Source: Sulfitobacter delicatus (GTDB lineage: Bacteria; Pseudomonadota; Alphaproteobacteria; Rhodobacterales; Rhodobacteraceae). From it: 64,000 nt of DNA. How positions within the stretch are numbered: position 1 is the stretch's first letter; each line of letters starts with the position of its first letter. The notes under the pieces were generated by a model. The model ran no database searches. It saw nothing but the letters and a program-made list of their open reading frames with translations, and had not been told where the DNA came from. Location of the stretch: positions 1 to 64,000 of the forward strand of contig NZ_FNBP01000008.1 in the NCBI RefSeq assembly GCF_900102535.1. Reading direction: 5' to 3'. Below are positions 1-8,672 of the stretch, in pieces. A program made the position numbers and the translations under genes.

Positions 1-177
1 TGCTGACATAGTTCATCCTCCCAAACAGGATGAATCACAATCAGACCAGTTTGGGAATCCCCGGCGATTCAGGTTTTGTTAGAAGCGCTTTAATGTATAA
101 AACGAGCACCAGGCACCTAAAAAACTTTAAAAATAGCCTGGATAAACCATGGACAGAAAGTCCTGAACGAGGCGGAA
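1..177 (+). promoter_or_regulatory. Leader region before the first flagellar gene
   Basis: No gene is visible here. An 8-bp stem (12-19 with 27-34) encloses the loop CCCAAAC (20-26), and that loop is exactly complementary to GTTTGGG at 49-55, so an H-type pseudoknot is possible. An A/T-rich stretch at about 89-101 and 119-135 could hold a promoter, but no convincing -35/-10 pair or CtrA box was found. The left window edge cuts off whatever lies upstream. Confidence 0.3.
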
Positions 178-855
178 ATGCAGGTAAATTCACTAATCGG
201 TGGCATCTGGAAGGGTGCCTGCCACATAGATTCATCGGCCGACGGCCGTCACTTCAACATGCTGATCCGGGCGTTGATTCCCGTGCAAGCCTCGATCTTT
301 GAGATGCAGGATTGGGCCGGTCACCCGGTTGCAATGCCCGATTGCATCGAACCCATCCCCGGAATTTGTCTCGGTGATATTCTGGCCGAAGAACTCGACG
401 CCGATGTGCCCTTTGGTTCGCTCGTCGTCATTCGCAAAAGCGATAACTTCCACAACATCTCCGAAGCCGCAGGCGCCCTCGTCGGTGAAGTGCTGATCGG
501 TATCATCGGTCGCGGTCTTTTCCCGCTGATGGACGAGGACAGCGTGCTGCATACTCTCGGGCAGGCCTACTATCAGGCGGCAGAGACGGACGAGTTGCTG
601 AAGCTCGGCCTTGAGCCGGCAGCCTTCCGCGCCGGTTTGAACGCAGTGCTCGCGCAGTACTGGGGCCGCCCGGTCGACAGCATGCCGGTCTTCTCTGCCG
701 AACGTGCAGACGGCCAGCCCTCGCTACAGGCCCTGACCGGTTCTGACAGACCTTTGACGCTGAACCAATGGACCCTCGCGCTGAAAGCGCTGGTCGAAGG
801 TCGTTCGGCTAAATTTGTCCGCGAAGGGCAGATGGGCAACGTCAAGATCTCCTAA
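178..855 (+). CDS. Unrecognised protein at the head of the fliK-flgD block
   Basis: This encodes 225 residues that I do not recognise. The start is the ATG at 178, closely preceded by the purine-rich GAGGCGG; a later in-frame ATG at 259 is possible. There is no signal peptide, membrane segment or Cys motif, so a cytoplasmic protein of mixed alpha/beta composition is likely. It lies 43 bases before fliK on the same strand, so it is probably transcribed with fliK and flgD and may act in hook assembly or flagellar regulation; this is inference from position only. A divergent member of a known flagellar family is not excluded. Confidence 0.6.
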   Translation: MQVNSLIGGIWKGACHIDSSADGRHFNMLIRALIPVQASIFEMQDWAGHPVAMPDCIEPIPGICLGDILAEELDADVPFGSLVVIRKSDNFHNISEAAGALVGEVLIGIIGRGLFPLMDEDSVLHTLGQAYYQAAETDELLKLGLEPAAFRAGLNAVLAQYWGRPVDSMPVFSAERADGQPSLQALTGSDRPLTLNQWTLALKALVEGRSAKFVREGQMGNVKIS

Positions 856-898
856 GCACGGGCCTCAGCCCGTGGCCCCATCAGGCGGAGGAAGCCAG

Positions 899-2335
899 AT
901 GATAGCGCAGTTGCTTAACTCTACTGCCACCCCCGCGACAGCCGTTGCGGGGCAAGGACAGTCCCAAGGTGCCGCCGAAGGGTTCGCGGCGCTGATGCAG
1001 GGCAGCGGGGCTACGGCTGGCACGTTCGCCGGGCAGCCCGCCACTGTCGCAACGCCAGCAGAGGCTAGCGATCCCGAAGCTTCGGAACTCACCGAGACAT
1101 TCGATACCGAAACACCAGAAGGGCTGATGGCCCTTTTGGATCAGACCATCACCGAATTGAATCAAGGCGCAGGGCAGGTCACGCCGAAGACGGCACTTGC
1201 CAACTTCGCTGAAGCGCTCGGCGAGGCACCGGTCGAAAAGGTCGGCGACCTAGAGGCTGTCGCAGAACTGGCCGATCCTGAACTCGAAGCGGCCTTGCAG
1301 GAGAAGCTCAACAGCGCGTTGCGTTTGGCAAGCGGAGCCGGGCAGTTGAGCGTCGCCTCAGCCGGTGTGCCTGTTGTTGGGCGCGTTTCCATGCAGCAGG
1401 AGGTATTGCCGAGTGAAGCTCCATCCGTTTCGCTTGCGGGTTCTGTCGCCGAGGGGCAGGGGGCCGAGGTTCTGGCTGGCGCAGGTATTCGGATCATCAA
1501 ACAATCTCCGCCCGCCGCGGGCATGAGCGCGCTTGCCGATGGGTCTGTGTCCGCCCAAAAGACAGGAGACGCCGGCACATCCCTTATGTCTCAGTCGGCG
1601 GAAGCCACTTTGAGTACGGATAAGAGTGCCAACATGGCAGGGGCCAAAGGGCCATCTGCCAGCGCGCAGGACCCTGAGTTCAGCGCCGCGATGAAAGCTG
1701 TAGACCCCCGTCTAACCGCCGCAGAGTCGTTCTCCGTCAAAGCCGAGCCCGCCACGATCTTACAGGCTGGGGCGCAAAATAGCGGCACGGAGGCCGCTTT
1801 GCGTGAGCTTGCCGCTGCGGCGCCCCAGACGGGGCTTACCAGCGAGCCGGTGCGGCTCTCCGCCCCCGCGCCCACCCCCGCTACACCGCCAAACCCGGCA
1901 GCACCGCCTGAAGAACAGCTGCGCAAGCACGTGGCACAGCAGATCCGTAGCTTCGAGACCGGCGACAACAAGATGCGCTTCTCGCTTTCGCCCTACGGCA
2001 TGGGCGAGATCGAAATTGAAGTGGTGCGGAGCGAAAGCGGACGTATGCAGATCGCCATGACGACCGAGACGGCCTCGGTGCTCAACCTGCTGCGCCAAGA
2101 CCGCGAGCAATTGCTCGACGCACTACAGTCGCGTGGCATCTCAGCCGACAACGCTGATCTGGATTTCCAGACCTTCGGGGAGCGTGGCCGTCAGGATGGG
2201 CGGGCGCCTGAGGGTTTCGTGCAAAACAATACTGAAGGTTCCGGCGAGCCCGATGGGGCGATGAACAGCGACACCGGTGGGGCACAAGCCACAAGCCTGC
2301 CCCAAGGCCCCGGCCAATTAGACATCCTCACCTGA
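899..2335 (+). CDS. fliK: FliK, flagellar hook-length control protein
   Basis: FliK is the exported molecular ruler that sets hook length and triggers the FlhB substrate switch from hook to filament. The start at 899 is chosen because GGCGGAGGAAG directly precedes it; an upstream frame from 815 would overlap the previous gene. Of 478 residues, the first ~350 are Ala/Gly/Ser/Glu-rich low-complexity sequence, as usual for the disordered ruler part. Residues ~360-445 form the Flg_hook domain (RFSLSPYGMGEIEIEVV), the part that contacts FlhB. flgD follows 11 bases later. Confidence 0.92.
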   Translation: MIAQLLNSTATPATAVAGQGQSQGAAEGFAALMQGSGATAGTFAGQPATVATPAEASDPEASELTETFDTETPEGLMALLDQTITELNQGAGQVTPKTALANFAEALGEAPVEKVGDLEAVAELADPELEAALQEKLNSALRLASGAGQLSVASAGVPVVGRVSMQQEVLPSEAPSVSLAGSVAEGQGAEVLAGAGIRIIKQSPPAAGMSALADGSVSAQKTGDAGTSLMSQSAEATLSTDKSANMAGAKGPSASAQDPEFSAAMKAVDPRLTAAESFSVKAEPATILQAGAQNSGTEAALRELAAAAPQTGLTSEPVRLSAPAPTPATPPNPAAPPEEQLRKHVAQQIRSFETGDNKMRFSLSPYGMGEIEIEVVRSESGRMQIAMTTETASVLNLLRQDREQLLDALQSRGISADNADLDFQTFGERGRQDGRAPEGFVQNNTEGSGEPDGAMNSDTGGAQATSLPQGPGQLDILT

Positions 2336-2346
2336 AAGGCGAGACC

Positions 2347-3015
2347 ATGATTGATGCACTGACTTCGAACACACTAGCAACCAGCACCGCCAGCGCGGCT
2401 TCGGCCTCGGCGGGGGAGCTTCAGGAAAGCTATAACAGTTTTCTGACGCTTCTAACCGCCCAGATCACCAATCAGGATCCGCTTGAGCCGGTGGATTCAA
2501 CGCAGTTCGTATCGCAACTGGCGCAATTGACCCAGGTGGAGCAGAGCATCGCTACAAATGCGAGCCTTGAGCAGATCAGCACCATGCTCTCGACCGTTGG
2601 CGCCATGTCTGACTTGCAACTGATCGGGCGCGACGTGTTGGTACCGTCCAACCAGGTCCGCCTGACGGATACCGAATTCCCGTTGAGCTACCAAGTGGGT
2701 GCTGGCGCCGAGAGTGTGGACATCAGCATCTATTCCGAAGATGGGAACCTGGTGCGTGAGTTGACCGGGACATCAACGGCAGAAGGCGAAATCATCGATG
2801 TGGATTGGGACGGCCTCGATTCCGAAGGGCTTCCTGTGCCGCCTGATACATTCCGAGTAGAGATTTCCGCCACCGATTCAAGTGGCAACGATGTGCCTGT
2901 CACCGCGCTTACGCAGGCTCAGGTCAATCGGGTTAACTTTACCGCTTATGGCCCGGAACTAGAGCTCGACAATGGTGAATCGGTTCTATCTCATGTGATC
3001 CGCTCGGTACTGTAA
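2347..3015 (+). CDS. flgD: FlgD, hook capping/scaffold protein
   Basis: FlgD caps the growing hook and is needed for polymerisation of FlgE. The 222 residues have the typical layout: a Ser/Ala-rich N terminus, then the conserved FLTLLTAQITNQDPLEPVD segment with the STQFVSQLAQLTQVEQ helix (~residues 30-70), then the two beta domains (FLG-like and fibronectin-like, ~85-200). It follows fliK in the usual hook order and ends facing the convergent fliL-like gene, with a hairpin at the junction. Confidence 0.95.
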   Translation: MIDALTSNTLATSTASAASASAGELQESYNSFLTLLTAQITNQDPLEPVDSTQFVSQLAQLTQVEQSIATNASLEQISTMLSTVGAMSDLQLIGRDVLVPSNQVRLTDTEFPLSYQVGAGAESVDISIYSEDGNLVRELTGTSTAEGEIIDVDWDGLDSEGLPVPPDTFRVEISATDSSGNDVPVTALTQAQVNRVNFTAYGPELELDNGESVLSHVIRSVL

Positions 3016-3027
3016 GCTGTAAAGCGA

Positions 3028-3047
3028 CGCGCGGTCAGAGCCGCGCG
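3028..3047. terminator. Hairpin between convergent flgD and fliL-like genes
   Basis: CGCGCGG (3028-3034), the loop TCAGAG, and CCGCGCG (3041-3047) form a 7-bp GC stem between two convergent genes, overlapping the 3' end of the minus-strand gene. No long T-run follows. It probably acts as a bidirectional terminator or mRNA 3' end. Confidence 0.5.
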
Positions 3048-3631
3048 ACGTCTTGCTTATAGAGCGAGACAAACATCACATCATCTACGCCCGCATGATC
3101 CTTGCTGATCAAATCGCGTAGCAAATGCGATAGCGCATCGCTGTCAATCGCCACGCCGCGTAACACAGCGCTTTCGGCGGCGAGGTTCATCGCCTGCAAG
3201 AGTGAATCACGCAGCCGCGTTGCGTCCTCAACCCGGCGATAGCGCTCTGCCAATTCCAAAGATTCTAACTTCAACGCGAAATCAGCCACCACGTAAGAGA
3301 TGCTGTTCGTCTTCTCTACTGGTACTGTCATTTGGCCAAGCCGTACAATTTTGCGATCTTTGGCCAAACTGTAGCGGTCCATTTCCGGATGAGCGGCACC
3401 CTCAGCGGCGTCATCGCCCTTTTGAGCGTGGTCTTCCGCCACCTCGCCATGCGCGTCCTCAGAGGCGTCCTTTGCCCCATGCGCGGCCTTGTCGGCCTTC
3501 GGCTTGTCCTCAGACCCGGCGGCGGCGTGGTTCTCCTCCGCGGGGGGAGCCAGAACCATACCAGCGCCATAGCCTGCACCCATGCACAGCAGGGGGAGTG
3601 CTACGAATACGATTGCTGCCTTTTTCATCAT
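3035..3631 (-). CDS. FliL-like membrane-anchored flagellar protein (second copy)
   Basis: This encodes 198 residues: an N-terminal membrane segment (~4-28), a strongly charged Ala/Asp/Lys/His linker (~30-85), and a periplasmic C-terminal domain (~95-198). The ending VDDVMFVSLYKQDVARL fits the last strand of FliL-type domains. FliL surrounds the stator at the basal body and helps torque generation. A more canonical FliL is encoded at 21974-22531, so this is a paralogue or analogue. It is the last gene of the flgF-flgG-flgA-flgH block, 77 bases after flgH. Family assignment is moderate because the core is divergent. Confidence 0.55.
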   Translation of the reverse strand: MMKKAAIVFVALPLLCMGAGYGAGMVLAPPAEENHAAAGSEDKPKADKAAHGAKDASEDAHGEVAEDHAQKGDDAAEGAAHPEMDRYSLAKDRKIVRLGQMTVPVEKTNSISYVVADFALKLESLELAERYRRVEDATRLRDSLLQAMNLAAESAVLRGVAIDSDALSHLLRDLISKDHAGVDDVMFVSLYKQDVARL

Positions 3632-3708
3632 CGACCTTTCCTGAGCTTTCGTCAGGTTTAACGGTCGATTGCGACGGCAATGGTCTGAGATTGTGACTAA
3701 GTGGGGAA

Positions 3709-4479
3709 TTAGTAGGGCAGGATCACATCCATCGCATCTTCGCCATAGCTGCGCTCCTGAGCGCGTGAGAGGGTGCCCCGGCCACCATAGGCGATGCGGG
3801 CTTCGGCGATCTTGTCATAAGAGATAGTGTTGTCGTCGCGGATATCCGCAGGGCGGACGATGCCGGCCATGCGCAGCTCGCGCAACTCTTGATTCACCAT
3901 GATTTCTTGACGTCCTGCGACCACCAGCGCGCCATTTGGCAGTCTGTCGATCACCAAAGCGGCGACTTTAAGCTCGATCTGTTCATTCCGGGAAATCGCG
4001 CCGGACCCGCTGGCTTCAGAGGCCGAGCCGATCTCTACAACGTCACCGCTGGGCAGATCTGCGGCGCTGATTCCGGGCAGAATTGCGGCAATTTTCGCAC
4101 CGTAGCCAAAGAATGTCGGGAATCCGATCGAACTCGCCCCTTCGCGCTCGCGGTCGGTAGAGTTGCGCAATTGGGCGCGGTCGTCGATCGAGATTACAAC
4201 GGTCAGGATGTCGCCAATGTCATCCGCACGTTGGTCGGAAAACAGCGGCTCATGTTTGGCAGAGAAGAGCGAAGCGCGGGCGCTGCCGGTGCGGGGTGGC
4301 TCAAGCGCCACAGCAGGCATCGGCACCTGCACGCGTGCCACTTCTGGGATCGTCTGCGAGTCCACCACCAACGGCGAAGGCTGGGGGTCGCGGTCGAAGT
4401 GGCGTCCGGCGTCGCAGCCGGACAGGATGAGGGTCGCGCCCAGCATCAGTGCAGTAGGGCGGGCGATAGCGGCTGTCAT
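3709..4479 (-). CDS. flgH: FlgH, L-ring lipoprotein
   Basis: FlgH forms the outer-membrane L-ring bushing of the flagellar rod. The 256 residues begin with a lipoprotein signal ending in the lipobox LILSGC, so Cys22 would be lipidated. The FlgH core includes SLFSDQRADDIGDILTVV-like sequence and the C-terminal INNELRELRM-type region (here MVNQELRELRMAGIVRP). It overlaps flgA by 4 bases and belongs to the flgF-G-A-H block. Confidence 0.95.
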   Translation of the reverse strand: MTAAIARPTALMLGATLILSGCDAGRHFDRDPQPSPLVVDSQTIPEVARVQVPMPAVALEPPRTGSARASLFSAKHEPLFSDQRADDIGDILTVVISIDDRAQLRNSTDREREGASSIGFPTFFGYGAKIAAILPGISAADLPSGDVVEIGSASEASGSGAISRNEQIELKVAALVIDRLPNGALVVAGRQEIMVNQELRELRMAGIVRPADIRDDNTISYDKIAEARIAYGGRGTLSRAQERSYGEDAMDVILPY

Positions 4480-5135
4480 TGCAGGATCTCCACGGTCCCG
4501 TCGCCAGTGGCGATGCCGATGACCGTCTTATTGCTGATAAGGTTCACGATACGAATTTCTTGCCCCTCATGGGCGTCGCTGAGCGCGCGTCCGGGCGATC
4601 TCAGCGCCAAGAGCCCGTCGCTAAAACTGATCTCGACCTGGTCGCCACGGCTGATGACCAGCGGATTGATGATGGACTGGGTCTGGATCGGGCGGCCCGG
4701 GGTCAGAACCCGCCGCACCTGCTTGCCGATAACCTCTTCGAGTTCGGTCTCAACATAAGCGCCGACCCGGCCCACGGGCATCCGTGCGACAGCAAGGTCA
4801 TCTTCCATAATGATATCATCGGGCAAGAGGCGCCGGACCGGTACGGGGACCGGCAGCGTCACGAGCGCCAGCCCGCCGATGCGCTGCACATCGCCGGTTT
4901 CCAGCACCGCATTAGCGAGAAACTTGCCGCTGCGCGGATCCATCCAGAACTCGGCCAAGGTGACGACTTCGCCTTTCGGCGCGTCTTTGACGGTCACCTC
5001 GAACTCGCCCTCGGGCGGCAAACTGTCGGCATAGTCCGAGCGCGCACGTTCTTCGACGAGCACGCCCAAGGGGGCCGCCAAAGCCGGCCCCGCGAGCAGC
5101 ATCACGCCAAGGAGGAATGCGCCCAGCCGTGTCAT
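4476..5135 (-). CDS. flgA: FlgA, P-ring assembly chaperone
   Basis: FlgA is the periplasmic chaperone for the P-ring protein FlgI (encoded at 12460). The 219 residues begin with a signal peptide (MTRLGAFLLGVMLLAGPALA). A SAF-type domain at about residues 95-160 (LLPDDIIMEDDLAVARMPVGR) is followed by the C-terminal beta domain with VISRGDQVEISFSDG. Its stop overlaps flgH by 4 bases, and its start shares one base with the flgG stop. Confidence 0.93.
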   Translation of the reverse strand: MTRLGAFLLGVMLLAGPALAAPLGVLVEERARSDYADSLPPEGEFEVTVKDAPKGEVVTLAEFWMDPRSGKFLANAVLETGDVQRIGGLALVTLPVPVPVRRLLPDDIIMEDDLAVARMPVGRVGAYVETELEEVIGKQVRRVLTPGRPIQTQSIINPLVISRGDQVEISFSDGLLALRSPGRALSDAHEGQEIRIVNLISNKTVIGIATGDGTVEILQ

Positions 5136-5920
5136 TAGCGGATCTGGTTCGCCGCCGACAGCATCTGGTCTGCGGTCTCAATGGATTTCGAATTCATCTC
5201 ATAGGCGCGCTGCGCCGAGATCAGGTCGGTGATCTGCTGGATGACATTGACGTTAGAGGCTTCGAGATAGCCCTGCCGCAGCAGCCCTGTGCCGGGGGAG
5301 CCGGGGGTGACAACCTGCGCCTCGCCCGAAGCTTCGGTCGCGAGTAGGAAGTTGTTGCCCACTGGACGCATGCCCGGCTCGTTCACAAAGGTGGTCAGGC
5401 TGAACTGCCCAAGTTCCACGGGTTCGGGGTCGTTCTCGACATAGGCCATGACAACGCCCTGTTCGTTGATCTCGACCGCCGTGGTGTTCGGCGGCACGAC
5501 GAGACCGGGATCGACCTGATAGCCCTGCATGGTGACGATTTCACCCTCAGAGGACAGTTGGAAAGAGCCGTCGCGGGTGAAGGCTTGGTTGCCGTCTGGC
5601 ATCAGGACGGAGAAATAACCGCGCCCGTCGATGGCGACGTTCAGCTGGTTTTCAGTCGCAACCATGCCGCCTTGGGTATTGAGCCGCACGGTGCCGGCGG
5701 TCTGCACGCCCATACCGATGTCGATGCCCACCGGGCGGGTCGAGCCGGCCTCGGAGGTCAGCGCGCCTTCGCGTTGCATGGACTGATAGATCAGATCCTG
5801 AAAGGCGGCGCGACTTGCCTTAAAGCCGGTGGTATTGGCGTTGGCTATGTTGTTTGAGATCACGTTCACATTGGTCTGCTGCGCCATCATGCCTGTCGCG
5901 GCGATGCTAAGTGCTTTCAT
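5135..5920 (-). CDS. flgG: FlgG, distal rod protein
   Basis: FlgG builds the distal flagellar rod. At 261 residues it matches the family length. It has the N-terminal rod motif (NVISNNIANANTTGFKASRA, ~residues 19-38) and the C-terminal SNVNVIQQITDLISAQRAYEMNSK motif (~210-240), both of which form the coiled-coil D0 domain. It lies between flgF and flgA in the same minus-strand unit. Confidence 0.96.
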   Translation of the reverse strand: MKALSIAATGMMAQQTNVNVISNNIANANTTGFKASRAAFQDLIYQSMQREGALTSEAGSTRPVGIDIGMGVQTAGTVRLNTQGGMVATENQLNVAIDGRGYFSVLMPDGNQAFTRDGSFQLSSEGEIVTMQGYQVDPGLVVPPNTTAVEINEQGVVMAYVENDPEPVELGQFSLTTFVNEPGMRPVGNNFLLATEASGEAQVVTPGSPGTGLLRQGYLEASNVNVIQQITDLISAQRAYEMNSKSIETADQMLSAANQIR

Positions 5921-5958
5921 GGGTTCGTTCCTTCCGTATTACGGATGACCTCTGGGGG

Positions 5959-6702
5959 TCAGACTGCCTGCATGATCCGTTTAAGCGAGTCGCGGCGCAG
6001 GTCGTCCGCATTGCCCATTAAGGAATTGGTGCGCTCATAGGCGCGCTGCACGTCGATCAGCCGCGTCATTTCGCGCACCGGGTTCACGTTGCTGAGCTCC
6101 AGCGAGCCCTGACGGACGGCAGTGCCTTCCGCCGGGCCGGGCTTGGCGGCGCCTTCGGGCGCGACGAGCATGCCCGCGCCAAGGCGCTTGTAGCTCTGGA
6201 TTTCAGGGACATCGAAAACACCGATGCGGCCAAGTGGCCCGGTCTCGCTGCCTGAGATCGTGCCGTCTTCGGAAATGTTGATTTCCCCCAGACCTTCGGT
6301 CGGCAATTGGATCGGCGCACCACCGGCGTCCAGAACCTTGGCGCCAGAAAGCAGGGTCAGGTTGCCCTGTGTGTCGATGGTGAAACTGCCGTCGCGGCCA
6401 AAAGCCTGCTCGCCCTCGGGGGTTTGGTAGCTGAACCAGCCCTCACCATGCAGTGCCACATCCAGCGGATTGCCCGTCTGCGACAGCGCGCCGGGGCGGG
6501 TGTCGATGTAAGAGCCTGTATCGCTGACAAAGGCTGCCTGATCATCGCTTGAGGTGCTTTTGTCCTGCAAAAGGCTCTCAAACACCACATGCTCACCCTT
6601 GTAGCCCGCCGTGCTGGCGTTTGCGATGTTATTGGCTGTGATGTCCAACTGTCGCTGCAACGATGTCGCGAGGGACATGCTGATATGGGTGGTTTCGGTC
6701 AT
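5959..6702 (-). CDS. flgF: FlgF, proximal rod protein
   Basis: FlgF is a rod protein below FlgG. The start at 6702 is preferred over an upstream frame because GAGGTG sits just before it and the protein then begins MTETTHISMSLATSLQRQ, as expected for a rod protein. It has 247 residues, the N-terminal ANNIANASTAGYKGE motif and the C-terminal SNVNPVREMTRLIDVQRAYE motif. It is the first gene of the flgF-G-A-H-fliL-like unit and faces the solenoid-protein gene at 6802 across a 99-base gap. Confidence 0.93.
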   Translation of the reverse strand: MTETTHISMSLATSLQRQLDITANNIANASTAGYKGEHVVFESLLQDKSTSSDDQAAFVSDTGSYIDTRPGALSQTGNPLDVALHGEGWFSYQTPEGEQAFGRDGSFTIDTQGNLTLLSGAKVLDAGGAPIQLPTEGLGEINISEDGTISGSETGPLGRIGVFDVPEIQSYKRLGAGMLVAPEGAAKPGPAEGTAVRQGSLELSNVNPVREMTRLIDVQRAYERTNSLMGNADDLRRDSLKRIMQAV

Positions 6703-6770
6703 AGCGCACCTCAGGGGTTGCAAGGATGAAGCGACTTTTTCAAGGTCACTGTGAAATAAAGAATGGATTT

Positions 6771-6783
6771 TTACAAGAATAAA
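6771..6783 (-). promoter_or_regulatory. Shared flagellar promoter motif, copy A (toward flgF)
   Basis: On the minus strand the sequence reads TTTATTCTTGTAA, about 70 bases upstream of the flgF start. Nearly the same word lies about 69 bases upstream of flgE and in the gaps before fliI and fliL. Its role (sigma-factor element or regulator site) is unknown; it is not a CtrA TTAA-N7-TTAA box. Confidence 0.4.
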
Positions 6784-6801
6784 GTGCATCTATCCATAAC
6801 A

Positions 6802-8574
6802 ATGAAGCATCTGCATCACATAGTCCTTGGGTTTTCCTTGCTGATTGCTCCGCCCACGATGGCGGAGGACACACCTGTCTTTGCGCCATTGGCGCTGACG
6901 GCGCAGGGCGAAGGTGATTTCTTGGCGGCGCGTCAGGGTTTGGAGCAACAGCTGATTGCCGCAGGCAAGAAGGGCAGTGCCGCGGAGACCGATGCCCTTC
7001 TCGACATGGCCGAACTGCACCTTGCTTGGATGATGCGCCCCGAAGCGGCAGGCTATCTCGCGGCGCTGGACCCCGAAGTGCTGGCTGAAGATTACAAGCG
7101 GCGCCACCGTACACTGACCCTCGCTCTGGATTTGCTGCAGGACGAAGCTGCGGAGAAAGATGCGCTCGGGCAGGCGGTGTCGCGGTCGGTCGGCTGGGCG
7201 CAAGGACAAGCGTTGCGCGCTGCGGCCTTTGCTCGATTGGATGCAACCGAGGAAGCGGCGCGCCTTTTGCCTGCGACAGTAGATAGCCTCGATGCGCTTT
7301 CCCCGGCCATGGTGGCGGCGTTGCTGCCAGATTTGCTGGAAGCCGCTTTGACGGCCGAGAATTGGGAGGTAGCGCAGGCTTTGGCCGCGCGGTTCCCTGA
7401 TCATGCAGAGTTGCGCGACGGACCGGCTTACCGCTTCCTGCTAGCACGGGCGTCTGAACTTGCGGGCGATTATCTAATGGCCTTTGACGGCTATGCCGAA
7501 GCCGCGCGGGGCCGCGATGCCTATGCCCATCGCGCACGGCTGGCTCTGGTACGGATGGGGCGGGAGACCGAGACCATGCCGCTTGCCGATGCGGTGGCAG
7601 TACTCAAGACGGCCCGTTGGGCGTGGAGCGGAGACACCGCCGCGCGGGAGGGAGTGGTTCTCCTCGCGAAGCTGGCCGAAGAGCTTGGCGATCGCGATAC
7701 CGCCCTATGGGCGTTGGAACATATGACGAAAGACGCCACGCCTGAAGAGGCCAAAGAGCTCCAAGAGCGGGCCCGCGCAATCTATGGTGCCTTTTATCAA
7801 GCGGGCAGTGAGGGACAAATCGACCTCGCAGACTTTCTGGAAGGTCACGCCCGAATCGCGCCGCGCTGGCGGTTTGATCCGGGCTTTGCGGCCCATGCCG
7901 CGGGCCTGCCGCAAAGGTTGCTCGACACGGGCATGACTGCGCTCGCTGCACGTGAATTCCGCGCCCTGCGCGAGCTGGCCGAGGCTGGGGTCCGGCCGGG
8001 CGGGCCAAAAACCGACCTCGAATTGGTCAGCACGCTGCGGCGAGGGGAGGTCCGCGCTTTGCTGGCAGGCGGGCAGGCGGATGCAGCGGTTGATCTGCTA
8101 AGTGGGTATGCCGATGGTAAAGGTCTCGACGATGGGGCTGAAGCGCTGCTGATTGAGGCTTTGGCGCAGGCGGGGCGCTCAGACGAGCTAGCCAGCTTGC
8201 GCGTAAGGGCGCAGGACATGGGACTGCGCCGAAGCCGTGCCGTAGCGCTATATGAAACCGGCAAATGGAATGCTGCACGACTGGCATTTTTAGAGATGTG
8301 GGAAACCCATCCCGAGCAGTTTAGCTTTGCCGATGCCACGCGTTTGATCCTTGCAGCCTATGAGGTCGGCGATGGAGAGACCTTGGCTCGCGCGGCCTTG
8401 GCCTTCCCCACCCTCGCCGATCTGCCAGGTTGGGACGAAATCGCCGCAGGCCTCGGCGCACAACCAGACGAACGAGTCCCGCCGGGGCAAGATTTAATGC
8501 GACTAAGCATGCAAAACGCTGATCGTATCCTTGATGCTGTCACGAAAGTGACAGATGTGAAGCAAAGCAAGTGA
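6802..8574 (+). CDS. Periplasmic alpha-solenoid (TPR-like) flagellar protein, possible MotC analogue
   Basis: The start at 6802 gives a clean signal peptide (MKHLHHIVLGFSLLIAPPTMA) and 590 residues. The mature protein is almost wholly helical with Ala/Leu/Glu-rich repeats resembling degenerate tetratricopeptide units from about residue 25 to 560, so a periplasmic scaffold or docking protein is likely. It lies between flgF and flgE, inside the flagellar island. Because a MotE homologue is encoded at 23860, and MotE in rhizobia is the periplasmic chaperone of the stator-associated protein MotC, this may be the MotC-like partner; that is inference, and its sequence is not recognisably MotC. Confidence 0.6.
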   Translation: MKHLHHIVLGFSLLIAPPTMAEDTPVFAPLALTAQGEGDFLAARQGLEQQLIAAGKKGSAAETDALLDMAELHLAWMMRPEAAGYLAALDPEVLAEDYKRRHRTLTLALDLLQDEAAEKDALGQAVSRSVGWAQGQALRAAAFARLDATEEAARLLPATVDSLDALSPAMVAALLPDLLEAALTAENWEVAQALAARFPDHAELRDGPAYRFLLARASELAGDYLMAFDGYAEAARGRDAYAHRARLALVRMGRETETMPLADAVAVLKTARWAWSGDTAAREGVVLLAKLAEELGDRDTALWALEHMTKDATPEEAKELQERARAIYGAFYQAGSEGQIDLADFLEGHARIAPRWRFDPGFAAHAAGLPQRLLDTGMTALAAREFRALRELAEAGVRPGGPKTDLELVSTLRRGEVRALLAGGQADAAVDLLSGYADGKGLDDGAEALLIEALAQAGRSDELASLRVRAQDMGLRRSRAVALYETGKWNAARLAFLEMWETHPEQFSFADATRLILAAYEVGDGETLARAALAFPTLADLPGWDEIAAGLGAQPDERVPPGQDLMRLSMQNADRILDAVTKVTDVKQSK

Positions 8575-8593
8575 CAAAAATATCAAATACAAA

Positions 8594-8605
8594 TTTTATT
8601 CTTGC
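8594..8605 (+). promoter_or_regulatory. Shared flagellar promoter motif, copy B (toward flgE)
   Basis: TTTTATTCTTGC lies 69 bases upstream of the flgE start, in the 98-base gap after the solenoid-protein gene. It matches copy A in sequence and in distance from the start codon, which argues that both mark the same kind of promoter. Confidence 0.4.
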
Positions 8606-8672
8606 TTTATTCATGTGAGGGGTGCTTTTTCATGTATAACGGAAGAATAACAAGAACGAGCAGGACAAAGTC

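Noticed and set aside
89-104. Possible CtrA box (TTAA-N7-TTAA) upstream of the first gene
   Set aside because: Only one TTAA half is present; the second half is AAAC, so the match is not better than chance in A/T-rich sequence.
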